Below are positions 1 to 12,086 of a stretch of 64,000 nucleotides of DNA, in pieces. The stretch lies in NCBI RefSeq assembly GCF_027563465.1, contig NZ_JAPFQA010000002.1, forward strand, positions 558,001-622,000, in the 5' to 3' direction. A model generated the notes under the pieces. It did no database searches and was not told where the DNA came from. It saw only the letters and a list, made by a program, of their open reading frames with translations. The translations under genes were made by a program, and so were the position numbers. The stretch comes from Mesorhizobium qingshengii (GTDB taxonomy: Bacteria > Pseudomonadota > Alphaproteobacteria > Rhizobiales > Rhizobiaceae). Numbering within the stretch: position 1 is the first letter of the stretch; every line of letters begins with the position of its first letter.

Positions 1-115
1 CAATCATTCAAATCAAAGGCAGGCATACCTATCTAACAGGCTCAGTGCCAGCGGCGATTGCTCGCCGGCCGCCAAAACATCGAAACGGCCAGACGATCGG
101 AAGGGTTGGCAAGAC

Positions 116-616
116 TTGCGTATTTCATTCCTTCCTCTTTTTCTCCTCGCGCTTCCGCTTCTGGAGATCGCCGGCTTCGTGGTTGTCGGTCGCGAGATCG
201 GCGCGCTGGCGACGGTCGGGCTGGTGCTGGCGTCTAGCATCGCCGGCGCGATGCTGCTCAGGCACCAGGGTTTAAGCGTCATGACGCGGATCCGCGCCGA
301 GATGGATGCCGGCCGCGATCCAAGCCGCCAGCTTGCGCATGGCGCCATGATCGTGGTCGCGTCGATCCTTTTGATCATCCCCGGTTTCATCACGGATATT
401 ATCGGCCTGCTGCTGTTCCTGCCGCCGGTGCGCGACCTTGCCTGGCGTACTTTCAAGGGCCGCATCGTCGTGGCCAGCAGTTTCACCACCGGGGGCTTTA
501 GCGGCCGGCCGCGCGACAGGGTCATCGATCTCGACGACGGCGATTATTCGCGCGAGGACGATTTGAAACGCGGTCCCGACCACAACTCGCCCTGGCGGCG
601 CCTGAAGGACGATTGA
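116..616 (+). CDS. fxsA: FxsA family inner-membrane protein
   Basis: FxsA-type cytoplasmic membrane protein of 166 aa. In E. coli, FxsA overproduction relieves exclusion of phage T7 by the F plasmid; its normal role is unclear. Hydrophobic segments lie at about residues 4-24, 28-47 and 77-100 with the family-typical glycine-rich helices, followed by a charged, probably cytosolic tail ending in many Asp/Lys/Arg residues. The start is a TTG; no ATG lies further upstream in frame. It precedes secB on the same strand, the usual rhizobial arrangement. Identification is good from topology and context; function is known only for the family. Confidence 0.85.
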   Translation: MRISFLPLFLLALPLLEIAGFVVVGREIGALATVGLVLASSIAGAMLLRHQGLSVMTRIRAEMDAGRDPSRQLAHGAMIVVASILLIIPGFITDIIGLLLFLPPVRDLAWRTFKGRIVVASSFTTGGFSGRPRDRVIDLDDGDYSREDDLKRGPDHNSPWRRLKDD

Positions 617-741
617 GGCAGCGGCTTTCTCGGGCCGCCACAAGCAAGGCGGCAAACCTTGTCTTGTCATGCCGGCCATGGTAGCGAACGCCCGATTTCA
701 ATTCGGTCAGCGAAGCTGCCCAGGCAAAAGGACAACGGCTC

Positions 742-1242
742 ATGGCCAGCAAAGATGACGCGCCGGTCGGCGCAGCCAACGGAAACGGCAATGCGGCGCA
801 GCCGTCGCTCAACGTTCTGGCCCAGTATGTGAAGGATCTTTCCTTCGAAAGCCCCGGCGCGCCGAATTCGCTGCGCGGCCGCGACAAGGCGCCCGGCATC
901 GCCATCAACGTCAACGTCAATGCCAATCCGCTCTCCGACAAGCAGTTCGACGTCAACCTGACGCTGAACGCCAAGGCTTCCTTCGACCAGGAAGTGCTGT
1001 TCAACGTCGAGCTGGTCTATGGCGGCGTGTTCGCGATCAGCGGCTTTCCGCAGGAACACATGCTGCCGATCCTGTTCATCGAATGCCCGCGCCTGCTGTT
1101 CCCGTTCGCAAGGCAGATCATTGCCGAGGCGACGCGCAATGGCGGCTTCCCGCCGCTGATGCTCGACCCGATCGATTTCGCGCAGATGTTCCAGCAGAAG
1201 CTGGCCGAGGACCAGGCAGCCACCAAGGTCAAGGTGAGCTGA
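742..1242 (+). CDS. secB: Protein-export chaperone SecB
   Basis: SecB, the cytosolic homotetrameric chaperone that keeps preproteins unfolded and hands them to SecA. The 166 aa protein has the normal length, a low-complexity N-terminal arm (residues 1-22) and then the conserved SecB core with the QYVKDLSFE segment and the paired beta strands rich in Asn and Val ([11 protein letters not shown]). It is followed by a clear intrinsic terminator and is transcribed towards dnaQ. High confidence from the conserved core and gene neighbourhood. Confidence 0.97.
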   Translation: MASKDDAPVGAANGNGNAAQPSLNVLAQYVKDLSFESPGAPNSLRGRDKAPGIAINVNVNANPLSDKQFDVNLTLNAKASFDQEVLFNVELVYGGVFAISGFPQEHMLPILFIECPRLLFPFARQIIAEATRNGGFPPLMLDPIDFAQMFQQKLAEDQAATKVKVS

Positions 1243-1267
1243 TCCTGCCTTGCAGAATTCACGAAAG

Positions 1268-1294
1268 ACCCGGCCTTGTGCCGGGTTTTTTGTT
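1268..1294 (+). terminator. Intrinsic terminator of secB
   Basis: Perfect 7-bp stem ACCCGGC / GCCGGGT with a 5-nt loop (CTTGT), followed directly by a T-rich run, 26 nt after the secB stop codon and in the convergent gap before dnaQ. Confidence 0.85.
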
Positions 1295-1343
1295 TGAGAT
1301 GCCTGTGGGACAGAGGGGGCGTGAAGGATCGCTGCGGCGGAAA

Positions 1344-2048
1344 TCAGCCAGCCGCAACCTTCAGCCAAAGCGCCTTTTCGCCCAGCGCTGCGACCATGCC
1401 GGCATGGGCGTCGCGCTCGGCTTCGGTCAGGCGGGCTGGCAATGGCGCCGGGCGTTGGCTTATCGTGATTTCGATCTGGCGGACATTCTCCCTGCCCTGG
1501 GCGGGCGCGGTTGCGCTGTCGAGGACGAGCGCCGCCTGCTTGCCGCCGATCAGCTCGATATAGACCTCGGCCAGCAGTTCGGAATCGAGCAGGGCGCCAT
1601 GCTTGGTGCGCCTCGTGTTGTCGATGCCGTAGCGCCGGCAGAGCGCGTCGAGCGAATTGGGGCCCATCGGATGCTTGCGGCGCGCCAGCGCCAGCGTGTC
1701 GACGACAAGACCGTTGTCGATGACCGGGTGGCCCAGCCGGCCGAATTCGACATTGAGGAAGCCAACGTCGAAGGTGGCGTTGTGGGCGACCAGCTTGGCG
1801 CCGTCGATGAAGGCCAGCCACTCTTCGGCAATCTCGGCAAAGGTCGGCTTGCCCTGCAGGTCCGCCGCGCTGATGCCGTGCACGGCCTGCGCCTCGGCGT
1901 GGATCGCGCGGCCTTGCGGATTGATATAGTGATGGAAGGTGCGGCCGGTCGGGAAGCGGTTGACCAGCTCGACGCCGCCAAGCTCGATCACGCGGTCGTC
2001 GCGCGAATCGAGGCCGGTGGTTTCCGTGTCGAAGATGATCTCGCGCAT
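1344..2048 (-). CDS. dnaQ: DNA polymerase III epsilon subunit (3'-5' exonuclease)
   Basis: Epsilon subunit of the replicative polymerase, giving 3'-5' proofreading in complex with DnaE. The DEDDh exonuclease motifs are visible: ExoI with D7 and E9 in FDTETTGLD, ExoII in the AHNATFDVGFLN segment, and ExoIII with the H-x4-D of KHGALLDSE. The 234 aa length fits. The start is the ATG giving MREIIFDTE; a longer reading runs into unrelated repeat-adjacent DNA. The C-terminal residues past about 185 would form the clamp- and alpha-binding tail. It is the first gene of a minus-strand group on the left side of the candidate origin. Confidence 0.95.
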   Translation of the reverse strand: MREIIFDTETTGLDSRDDRVIELGGVELVNRFPTGRTFHHYINPQGRAIHAEAQAVHGISAADLQGKPTFAEIAEEWLAFIDGAKLVAHNATFDVGFLNVEFGRLGHPVIDNGLVVDTLALARRKHPMGPNSLDALCRRYGIDNTRRTKHGALLDSELLAEVYIELIGGKQAALVLDSATAPAQGRENVRQIEITISQRPAPLPARLTEAERDAHAGMVAALGEKALWLKVAAG

Positions 2049-2139
2049 CGAATCACTCTGCTCCTGGGGAGCAGAATCATGAGACCGGAACAAAATGGCA
2101 ATGGAAAACGACGATGGCCAGGACAATCCCTACAGGTTT

Positions 2140-2320
2140 GCGCTGCCCCTCATCGCCCTGCCGGGCACTTCTCCCCGTATAGTGACGGGGAGAAGGGGGC
2201 CGGCCGCAACCTCGGCGCTCTCTCTGGAACGCTGGAGATTGGCTAAATCTTTTGCGAAGTCGTCCTTCTCCCCGTCACTATACGGGGAGAAGATGCCGGC
2301 AGGCAGATGAGGGGCAGCGC
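2140..2320. repeat. Intergenic palindromic repeat, family A copy 1
   Basis: A 181-bp element fills most of the 322-bp dnaQ-coaE gap. Its ends are perfect 15-bp inverted repeats, GCGCTGCCCCTCATC at 2140-2154 and GATGAGGGGCAGCGC at 2306-2320. Each arm contains a further hairpin built from CTTCTCCCCGT / ACGGGGAGAAG. The centre carries a core around GATTGGCTAAAT that is shared with the other full-length copies. No ORF or transposase is present, so it resembles a MITE or REP-like element. Confidence 0.85.
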
Positions 2321-2370
2321 CGACGTCAACAGTTGGCCTGTCGAGCGCCAATGTCAGTTGCCCAGCTTGC

Positions 2371-2952
2371 TTACCCGACCAGCTGCCTGATGATCCCATC
2401 GACCTGGACGCGGGCGGCGTCCAACCCTTGTCCGGTGTCGATGATGAAATCGGCAAGCCGGCGCTTTTCGGCGTCGGTAACCTGCTTGGCCAGGATCGAC
2501 GCCAGTTTTTCTTCCGTCATGCCCGGCCGGGCCAGCACGCGGGTGCGCTGGATCTCGGCCGAGGCGGTGACGACGACGACCTTGTCGACGCGGTCGCGGC
2601 CGCCGGTTTCGAACAGCAACGGGATGTCGAGGACCGCCAAGGGTGCGCCGGCGGCGCGATGCCTGGCCAGAAAGGCATCGGCATCGGCGCGCACCAGCGG
2701 ATGGATGATGGCCTCGAGCCGCTTCAGCGCGGCGGCATCGCCGAGCACCCGCCGGGCCAGCTCCGTGCGGTCGACCGAGCCGGAAGCGGTGGTGCCGGGA
2801 AAGGCCGCCTCGACCAGCGGCGCGGCCTTGCCGGCATAGAGGCGGTGCACCGTCTCGTCGGAATCGTGGACAGGTACGCCGGCCTCGGCGAACATCTTGG
2901 CCGTCGTCGACTTGCCCATGCCGATCGAGCCGGTGAGACCAAGCACGATCAT
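2371..2952 (-). CDS. coaE: Dephospho-CoA kinase
   Basis: Catalyses ATP-dependent phosphorylation of the 3'-hydroxyl of dephospho-CoA, the last step of coenzyme A synthesis. The P-loop is at the very N-terminus (GSIGMGKST, residues 8-16), followed by the HDSD substrate region and the RVL..R lid segment typical of CoaE. At 193 aa it has the normal length. Its ATG overlaps the aroE stop codon by 4 bp (ATGA), so it is translationally coupled to aroE. High confidence. Confidence 0.96.
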   Translation of the reverse strand: MIVLGLTGSIGMGKSTTAKMFAEAGVPVHDSDETVHRLYAGKAAPLVEAAFPGTTASGSVDRTELARRVLGDAAALKRLEAIIHPLVRADADAFLARHRAAGAPLAVLDIPLLFETGGRDRVDKVVVVTASAEIQRTRVLARPGMTEEKLASILAKQVTDAEKRRLADFIIDTGQGLDAARVQVDGIIRQLVG

Positions 2953-3791
2953 GCCTTCGGCACCAGGTCGGCGACGATGATCGCGCGGAGCTCAGCCGTA
3001 ACCTGGGGCCTGATGCCGAACCAGCGCTCGAAGCCGGGCACGGCCTGATGGAGCAGCATGCCGAGACCGTCGACCGTCTTCAGCTTCCTTGCGCGTGCCG
3101 CGGCAAGCAGCGGCGTCTCCAGGGGCACGTAGACAATGTCGGTGACGATCGCCTGGTCGGGCAGTCTGGACGGATCGGCGGACAGGCCTTCATTGCCGTG
3201 CATGCCGAGCGCCGTGGCGTTGATCAGCAGGCCGGCGCCCGTGAGGAGTTCGTTCGTCGCCTCCGGGCCATGGGCGGTAACGCCGGCGCCGAAGCGATCG
3301 CATAATTCCTGTGCCCGCGCGAGCGTCCGGTTGACGATGCGGATATCGCCGACGCCACGCTGCTTCAGCGCATGGATAACCGCGCGCGACGCGCCGCCGG
3401 CGCCAAGCACCACGGCTGGACCGTTGGTCGCCCAGCCCGGCGCGTGGTCATCCAGATTGGCGGCGAAGCCGTGAGCGTCGGTGTTGCCGCCCCACAAGGT
3501 GCCGTCCTCGAACCAAAGCGTGTTGACTGCGCCGATCTGCTCGGCGGCATCATCACGGCGGGCGACCTGCGCGAAGGCGACCTCCTTGTGGGGAATGGTG
3601 ACATTGCCGCCTCGATAGCCACTTTTCCAAAGCGTCGCCAGGAATTCGGGAAAATCTTGCGGCGCCACGTCGATCGCCTCATAGCTGCCGTCAATGCCGT
3701 GTTTCGCCAACCAATGGCCGTGGATTTTCGGCGAGCGCGAATGCTTGATCGGGTGGCCAGTGACGAAGGCCTTTTTTGTCGCTTCAGCCAT
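2949..3791 (-). CDS. aroE: Shikimate dehydrogenase (NADP+)
   Basis: Reduces 3-dehydroshikimate to shikimate in aromatic amino-acid synthesis. The substrate-binding SRS motif is at residues 18-20, the catalytic lysine is in NVTIPHKE (near residue 68), and the NADP-binding loop is GAGGASRA near residue 130. The chosen ATG gives a 280-aa protein of normal length; the longer open frame adds 19 residues with no family similarity. The start overlaps the maf 3' end by 8 bp and the stop overlaps coaE by 4 bp, so maf-aroE-coaE form a tight operon. Confidence 0.96.
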   Translation of the reverse strand: MAEATKKAFVTGHPIKHSRSPKIHGHWLAKHGIDGSYEAIDVAPQDFPEFLATLWKSGYRGGNVTIPHKEVAFAQVARRDDAAEQIGAVNTLWFEDGTLWGGNTDAHGFAANLDDHAPGWATNGPAVVLGAGGASRAVIHALKQRGVGDIRIVNRTLARAQELCDRFGAGVTAHGPEATNELLTGAGLLINATALGMHGNEGLSADPSRLPDQAIVTDIVYVPLETPLLAAARARKLKTVDGLGMLLHQAVPGFERWFGIRPQVTAELRAIIVADLVPKA

Positions 3792-4383
3792 CGATTGCCC
3801 CCAGCGTGCGCAGTTCGGCAAGCAGCGGCAACAGCGGCAGGCCGACAATGGTGAAATGGTCGCCTTCGATCTTGTCGAACAGCTGGATGCCTTCGCCCTC
3901 GACCTGATAGGCGCCGACGCTGGACAGCGCCCTGGAACCGACGCGGGCGAGATGGCGGCCGATGAAAGCCGGATCGAGCTTGCGCATAGTCAGGCTGGCG
4001 ATGCCGACATGCCGCCACAGCACCGCGCCGTCGCGGACCAGCACGGCAGCGCTGTTCAACTGATGGGTCTTTCCCGACAGCGCCAGCAGATGACGGCGCG
4101 CGCCTTCCATGTCGGCCGGCTTGTGGAACAGTTCGTCGCCGAGCGACAGCGTCTGGTCGCAGCCGAGCACCAGCGCGCCAGGCTTGCGCGCGCTCACCTC
4201 GGTGGCCTTGGCCTCGGCCAGCACCAGGGCGACGTCCTCGGGGGAGACGCCGCTGCCCTGCAAGGGCGACTCGAGCGCGCGCTCGTCGACTTCAGCCGGA
4301 ACCGCCTCGACGCCGACGCCGGCATTGACGAGCATCGCCTTGCGGAACGGACTGCCCGAAGCGAGGATGATTTTCTCTGTCAT
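3784..4383 (-). CDS. maf: Maf/YceF-like nucleoside-triphosphate pyrophosphatase
   Basis: Maf-family house-cleaning pyrophosphatase, which hydrolyses dTTP/UTP or modified nucleotides to monophosphates; the alpha- versus YceF-type specificity cannot be settled here. The S-x-S-P-x-R substrate motif is at residues 9-14 (SGSPFR) and a conserved acidic segment follows in [16 protein letters not shown]. The protein is 199 aa. The ATG used starts [12 protein letters not shown]; upstream frame extension runs into repeat copy A2. First gene of the maf-aroE-coaE operon. Confidence 0.92.
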   Translation of the reverse strand: MTEKIILASGSPFRKAMLVNAGVGVEAVPAEVDERALESPLQGSGVSPEDVALVLAEAKATEVSARKPGALVLGCDQTLSLGDELFHKPADMEGARRHLLALSGKTHQLNSAAVLVRDGAVLWRHVGIASLTMRKLDPAFIGRHLARVGSRALSSVGAYQVEGEGIQLFDKIEGDHFTIVGLPLLPLLAELRTLGAIDG

Positions 4384-4442
4384 TTTGGCACTCGGGCGCA
4401 GACACAGGCGCAGTTGGGGTATGGGTTTCAATCTGTAACGTT

Positions 4443-4624
4443 GGCGCCGCCCCTCATTGTCCTGCCGGACATTTCTCCTCGTATAGAGACGGGGAGAAAG
4501 GGGCAGCTTCAGCGTGGGCGCTCTTTCGGCCACGCCGGTGATTGGCGAAACCTTCGATGACAGCGCCCCTCTCCCCGCCACTATACGGGGAGAGGATGCC
4601 GGCAGGCAGGTGAGGGGCGGCGCC
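4443..4624. repeat. Intergenic palindromic repeat, family A copy 2
   Basis: Full-length family A element with perfect 14-bp ends GGCGCCGCCCCTCA (4443-4456) and TGAGGGGCGGCGCC (4611-4624). The arms contain TTCTCCTCGTATAGAGACGGGGAGAA and CTCCCCGCCACTATACGGGGAG hairpins, with a central GATTGGCGAAAC core. It lies between maf and ppsR. Confidence 0.85.
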
Positions 4625-4667
4625 GAGTTTCCGCTAAGAAGTCTCGGAAAACGCACTCCTCGCTCGT

Positions 4668-5489
4668 CTATCTCGTCTTCCCCCGCAGGGCAACGATGGC
4701 CGCCGCCGTTTCCTCGATCGAGCGGCGGCTGACGTCGATCATCGGCCAGCCATGCCGCGTGCAGATCTGGCGGGCATAGGCGAGCTCCTCGGTGATGGCG
4801 GCGCGGTCTACATAATCAGTTGCCTCGTAGGAACTGCTGTTGCCGAGGACGCGGTTCTGGCGGACATGCGAGATGCGCTCGGCGGTGGCGATCAGTCCGA
4901 CGATCAGCGGCCGCTTGGCATTGACCAGGCTTTCCGGCACCGGCACGCCGAGCACGATCGGTATGTTGGCGGTCTTGATGCCGCGATTGGCGAGGTAGAT
5001 GCTGGTCGGCGTCTTCGACGTGCGCGAGATGCCGACCAGCACGATATCGGCGTCATCCATGTTGGCCGGCAGCTGGCCGTCATCGTGCTCCATGGTGAAG
5101 TTGAGCGCATCGATGCGGCGGAAATATTCGGCGTCGAGAACATGCTGGGCGCCGACGCGCCGGCCGGCCGGGGTTCCGAGATAGGACTGGAACACGGTCA
5201 GCACCGGCTCCAGCACGGAGACGCAGGGCAGACCCATGGTCGCGCAGCGTTCGTCGATGCCGCGCGCCAGCTTCTGGTCGACGACCGTATAGAGAATGAT
5301 GCCGGGCTCCTCCTCGATATCCTCGAACACCTTCGCCACCTGCTTTTCGGTGCGGATGAGCGGGTAGATGTGCTCGATGGCGCGCGCATCCTTGTACTGC
5401 GCGGAAGCCGCCCGGCCGGCGGCGAGCAGCGTTTCGCCGGTCGCGTCCGAAATCAGGTGCAGATGGAAGAAGCTCTGGGGTTTGTTCAC
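4668..5489 (-). CDS. ppsR: PEP synthase / pyruvate-phosphate dikinase regulatory kinase-phosphotransferase (DUF299)
   Basis: Bifunctional ADP-dependent kinase and Pi-dependent phosphorylase that switches PEP synthase or pyruvate,phosphate dikinase off and on. It has the family hallmarks: the [14 protein letters not shown]-terminus, the P-loop-like [11 protein letters not shown], and the C-terminal [18 protein letters not shown] segment. I use the GTG start giving [11 protein letters not shown] (273 aa), which has a GGAG ribosome-binding site; a longer frame would run through the candidate oriC DnaA box. The gene flanks the origin in many Alphaproteobacteria. Which target enzyme it controls here cannot be told. 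Confidence 0.93.
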   Translation of the reverse strand: MNKPQSFFHLHLISDATGETLLAAGRAASAQYKDARAIEHIYPLIRTEKQVAKVFEDIEEEPGIILYTVVDQKLARGIDERCATMGLPCVSVLEPVLTVFQSYLGTPAGRRVGAQHVLDAEYFRRIDALNFTMEHDDGQLPANMDDADIVLVGISRTSKTPTSIYLANRGIKTANIPIVLGVPVPESLVNAKRPLIVGLIATAERISHVRQNRVLGNSSSYEATDYVDRAAITEELAYARQICTRHGWPMIDVSRRSIEETAAAIVALRGKTR

Positions 5490-5892
5490 AGGGGTCACTC
5501 CAGGCTGTGGGCTTGTGTGGATAAGGTCGGACGAAAAGACGGGTCGGTCGCAGGCGACTGTATCAGATGGCAGTTTGTCCACAATTCGATGCGCTACAGG
5601 CTTCGTCGAGCGGCTGGGGACAAGTCCGGGGACGGCCTGTCTTGCCTTTCAGCTGTCCACAGGGGGATCTTTTCCCGGCGCGTCCTAACGCCTTGACTCC
5701 AGTGGCGGATTCCCGACCTTCCCCAGAACCCTGCAATTCCGCGAGCGAAGCGCGCGACAATATGCTTGCTGGCATTTTTCGGGTTAAAGCGGGACAGGTG
5801 ACAACCACCACAACCAACAGACTCTTAGAATCAGAAGAATCTTAGATATAAGAATATTTGATTATAGAGAGGCTTGGAGAAGCGAGCGCTCG
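5490..5892. other. Candidate chromosomal replication origin (oriC) between ppsR and hemE
   Basis: This 403-bp gap holds no credible gene. It has a perfect DnaA box (5516-5524), near-matches TTGTCCACA (5575-5583) and CTGTCCACA (5653-5661), and TTGTTCACA (5482-5490) overlapping the ppsR start. Next to hemE lies a markedly AT-rich tract, about 5820-5872, with a repeated CTTAGA, which could be the DNA-unwinding element. Known: in Caulobacter the origin lies beside hemE, and hemE-linked origins are reported for related rhizobia and Brucella. Function here is inferred. Confidence 0.75.
5516..5524 (-). promoter_or_regulatory. Consensus DnaA box
   Basis: TGTGGATAA on the plus strand, i.e. a perfect TTATCCACA box on the minus strand, inside the candidate origin. 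Confidence 0.8.
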
Positions 5893-6924
5893 ATGCCCCA
5901 GAACCGGATCATGTTGGACGTCCTGAAGGGCAAGACGGTGTTTCCGCCTCCGCTCTGGATGATGCGTCAGGCCGGACGCTATCTGCCGGAGTACCGGGAG
6001 ACGCGCAGACGGGCCGGGTCATTCCTCGACCTCTGCTACGATCCCGACCTTGCGGTGGAAGTGACGCTGCAGCCGATCGAGCGATTCGGCTTCGATGCAT
6101 CGATCCTGTTCTCGGATATTCTCGTCGTTCCGCATGCGCTTGGCCGCGACGTGCGCTTCGAGGAGGGACGAGGGCCGCTGCTGACGCCGATCACGGTGGC
6201 AGAGATCATGGCTCTGGAGAGCGACGTGTTTCACGTGAATCTCGAACCGGTCTACGAGACGGTTCGGCGGTTGCGGGCAAAACTGCCTGATGAAACCACG
6301 CTGATCGGCTTTTGCGGTGCGCCATGGACGGTGGCGACTTACATGATTGCCGGCCATGGAACGCCTGACCAGGCTCCGGCGCGGCTGTTCGCCTATCGCG
6401 AGCCGGCGGCATTTCAACAGCTGCTGAGGGTGCTGGCCGATCATTCGGCTGCCTATCTGATCCGGCAGATCGAAGCTGGCGCCGACGTTGTCCAGATTTT
6501 TGATTCCTGGTCCGGCGTGCTCGACGATGCGTCGTTCGACCAGTTTTGCGTTTGGCCGGTGGCGGAGATCGTCAGGCAAGTGCGCGCCATCCATCCCGAT
6601 GTTCCGATCATCGGTTTTCCCAAGGGCGCCGGCGCTCGTTACCGGACCTATCGACAGAAGACCGGGGTAACGGCCCTGGGGATCGACTGGACGGTGCCTC
6701 TGACGGCGGCGAAGGATTTGCAGCGCTCGGGTGCGGTCCAGGGCAATCTCGATCCCTTGCGGCTCGTGGCTGGCGGCAAGGCCCTGTCCGATGGCGTCGA
6801 GGCGATCCTGAAGGCGTTGGGAGATGGGCCGCTGATTTTCAATCTCGGTCACGGCATCACGCCGGAGACTCCGATCGCGCATGTCGAGGCAATGGTGAAA
6901 CTGGTGCGGAGCGCGACACGCTGA
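5893..6924 (+). CDS. hemE: Uroporphyrinogen decarboxylase
   Basis: Cytosolic enzyme that removes four acetate carboxyls from uroporphyrinogen III to give coproporphyrinogen III in haem synthesis. Both signatures are present: [10 protein letters not shown] at residues 25-34 and [16 protein letters not shown] near residue 138, and the catalytic-loop Asp lies in the SILFSDILV segment. The length (343 aa) is normal. Its stop overlaps the hemJ start by one base (TGATG), so the two haem genes are co-translated. Its position beside the AT-rich region marks the origin in many alphaproteobacteria. Confidence 0.97.
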   Translation: MPQNRIMLDVLKGKTVFPPPLWMMRQAGRYLPEYRETRRRAGSFLDLCYDPDLAVEVTLQPIERFGFDASILFSDILVVPHALGRDVRFEEGRGPLLTPITVAEIMALESDVFHVNLEPVYETVRRLRAKLPDETTLIGFCGAPWTVATYMIAGHGTPDQAPARLFAYREPAAFQQLLRVLADHSAAYLIRQIEAGADVVQIFDSWSGVLDDASFDQFCVWPVAEIVRQVRAIHPDVPIIGFPKGAGARYRTYRQKTGVTALGIDWTVPLTAAKDLQRSGAVQGNLDPLRLVAGGKALSDGVEAILKALGDGPLIFNLGHGITPETPIAHVEAMVKLVRSATR

Positions 6925-7469
6925 TGAGCGAGATGAACAATACCAACAGCACCAACAGCACCGGCCAGGCGATGATGCGCATGACGGTCAGCCTTGCCGT
7001 CCTGGTTGCCCTGACGGCACTTTTGTTTTTCGTCGCGCCCGACAGTTTCTATCCGTGGGCGAAAGCGATCCATGTCCTGGCTGTCATTTCGTGGATGGCG
7101 GGCATGCTCTACCTGCCGCGGTTGCTGGTCTACCACGCCGATGCCGAGAAGGGTTCGGTGCAGTCGGAGACCTTCAAGGTGATGGAGCGGCGCCTGCTGC
7201 GCGGCATCATCAATCCGGCGATGATCGTCACCTGGATGTTCGGGCTGTGGCTTGCCTGGAAAGGCTATGGTTTCCAGGGCGGCTGGCTGCACGCCAAGAT
7301 CGGTGCTGTGCTTCTGCTGTCGGCCGTCCACGGCTATCTGGCCGGGGCGGTGCGCAAATTTGCCGAGGACCGTAACGAAAAACCGGCACGGCACTGGCGA
7401 ATCGTCAACGAGATCCCCACATTGCTGATGATCGCCATCGTGATCCTGGTTGTGGTCAAGCCGTTCTGA
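6924..7469 (+). CDS. hemJ: Protoporphyrinogen IX oxidase HemJ
   Basis: Haem-dependent membrane protoporphyrinogen oxidase of the UPF0093/HemJ family, working two steps after HemE. The 181 aa protein has four hydrophobic spans. Conserved family features are AIHVLAVISWMAGMLYLPRL (essential His) and the KIGAVLLLSAVHGYL helix. The ATG overlaps the hemE stop. An unusual Asn/Ser/Thr-rich tract at residues 4-14 comes from a short tandem AACAGCACC repeat and is not part of the conserved fold. High confidence. Confidence 0.94.
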   Translation: MSEMNNTNSTNSTGQAMMRMTVSLAVLVALTALLFFVAPDSFYPWAKAIHVLAVISWMAGMLYLPRLLVYHADAEKGSVQSETFKVMERRLLRGIINPAMIVTWMFGLWLAWKGYGFQGGWLHAKIGAVLLLSAVHGYLAGAVRKFAEDRNEKPARHWRIVNEIPTLLMIAIVILVVVKPF

Positions 7470-7630
7470 GCCTTTATCGGGCTCGTAAAACGCAGCTTGC
7501 TCTTTCACCCGACCGACGATAAAAGACGGGTCTTCCTTCCCGTCATGCGCCGCCCGTCATTGCTTTCGGCCGCGCCCGGCATTTGTCGCATCCCGCCGAT
7601 ATTTCCCCAAAGCTTACTCAGAGTCCGTCT

Positions 7631-8896
<1,266 letters not shown>

Positions 8897-8930
8897 CAGT
8901 TTGTCCGGGGACGTTCCGGTCCATGCATTG

Positions 8931-8965
8931 AACCCCATTCCGGGAAACCGGGGTGGGGTTTTTCG
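8931..8965 (+). terminator. Intrinsic terminator of rho
   Basis: AACCCCA (8931-8937) pairs with TGGGGTT (8954-8960), enclosing a second small CCGG-type helix, and is followed by TTTTTC. It lies 35 nt after the rho stop. Confidence 0.8.
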
Positions 8966-9069
8966 TTGCCTGGATCAGGTCGCATTCCCGACATCGAGTG
9001 GCCGTATGCGGCAGCGGGCAGTGTCACCTTTGTGCGACGACTCGTGTTTGCCAGGCGAGAGACGACGAC

Positions 9070-10008
9070 GTGAACAAGACAATCCCGACCCTGATCGGCT
9101 TCTCGGCCATCCTGACCTGGTCCTTTCTGGCGCTGCTTTCGACCGCCGCGGGCCCGATTCCACCCTTTCAGCTGGCGGCGATGACGTTTCTGCTCGGAGC
9201 GCTCTTCGGCGCGAGCAGCTGGATCTTTCGCCCCCAGGCTATCCGGTCACTACGGCAGCCATGGCCGGTCTGGGCGATCGGGACCGCGGGATTGTGCATC
9301 TACCACTGCGCCTATTTCTTTGCGATCCAGTCTGCTCCGCCAGTCGAGGTCAGCCTGATCGCCTATCTCTGGCCGCTGCTGATTGTCGTCTTCGCCGCCT
9401 TCCTGCCCGGAGAGAGGCTGAAGGCTCATCACGTCATGGGCGTGATTCTTGGCCTTGCCGGCGCTATCGTCGTGATCACCAAGGGTGGCAATGTCGGCCT
9501 GGCCAACGGGGTGATGAAGGGCCATGTCATTGCCCTGTTCTGTGCCTTCATCTGGGCGGGCTATTCAGTTCTGTCCCGCCGCTTCGGCCAGGTACCGACC
9601 GATGTCGTGGCAGGATACTGCTTCATCACGGCAGCGGTCGCCTTCGCGCTTCACCTGATGCTTGAAACCACTGTCTGGCCGCAGACGATGACGCAGTGGA
9701 GCGCGATCACGATTCTAGGCACGATCCCTCTGGGTGCCGGTTTTTATGCCTGGGACTATGGCTGCAAGCATGGGGACATCATGATTCTCGGCGCTTTGTC
9801 CTACGCGGCGCCGCTGTTTTCAGTGATCGTGCTGTTGCTCGCGGGCTTTGGCGTCTTCCACTGGTCCGTGGCGCTCGCTTGCGTCCTGATCACCATCGGT
9901 GCGGTGATCGCTGCCAAGGATCTGTTGTTCAAGCCCCAGCGGAATGTCCCTGCGGCCGAAGCAACAGTCTTGCCTTCAGAAGCGCCTGCGGAAGCCGAAG
10001 CAACCTGA
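9070..10008 (+). CDS. DMT-superfamily (EamA) exporter, YddG-like
   Basis: Ten-helix drug/metabolite transporter with two EamA repeats (312 aa). The YLWPLL element in the first half and the paired AWDYGCKHGDIMILGALSYAAPLFS element in the second resemble the aromatic amino-acid exporter YddG, so export of an aromatic or related metabolite is plausible but not shown. I chose the GTG at 9070 because the transporter fold begins immediately (KTIPTLIGFSAILTW); the longer frame adds unrelated residues crossing the rho terminator. It converges on the DUF255 gene with only 2 bp between the stops. Confidence 0.85.
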   Translation: MNKTIPTLIGFSAILTWSFLALLSTAAGPIPPFQLAAMTFLLGALFGASSWIFRPQAIRSLRQPWPVWAIGTAGLCIYHCAYFFAIQSAPPVEVSLIAYLWPLLIVVFAAFLPGERLKAHHVMGVILGLAGAIVVITKGGNVGLANGVMKGHVIALFCAFIWAGYSVLSRRFGQVPTDVVAGYCFITAAVAFALHLMLETTVWPQTMTQWSAITILGTIPLGAGFYAWDYGCKHGDIMILGALSYAAPLFSVIVLLLAGFGVFHWSVALACVLITIGAVIAAKDLLFKPQRNVPAAEATVLPSEAPAEAEAT

Positions 10009-10010
10009 CG

Positions 10011-12029
<2,019 letters not shown>

Positions 12030-12086
12030 ATCGGCAACTCGGTTGGCAATGGGGCGGAAGCTAGGGCGGTTCGATAGAGCGGGCAA

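Noticed and set aside
2049..2370. Short open frames between dnaQ and coaE
   Set aside because: They translate the arms of a palindromic repeat; no ribosome-binding site or family.
7470..7630. A riboswitch or small RNA in the rho leader
   Set aside because: Only a weak 5-bp stem (GAGCC/GGCTC) was seen just after hemJ; no recognised RNA motif.
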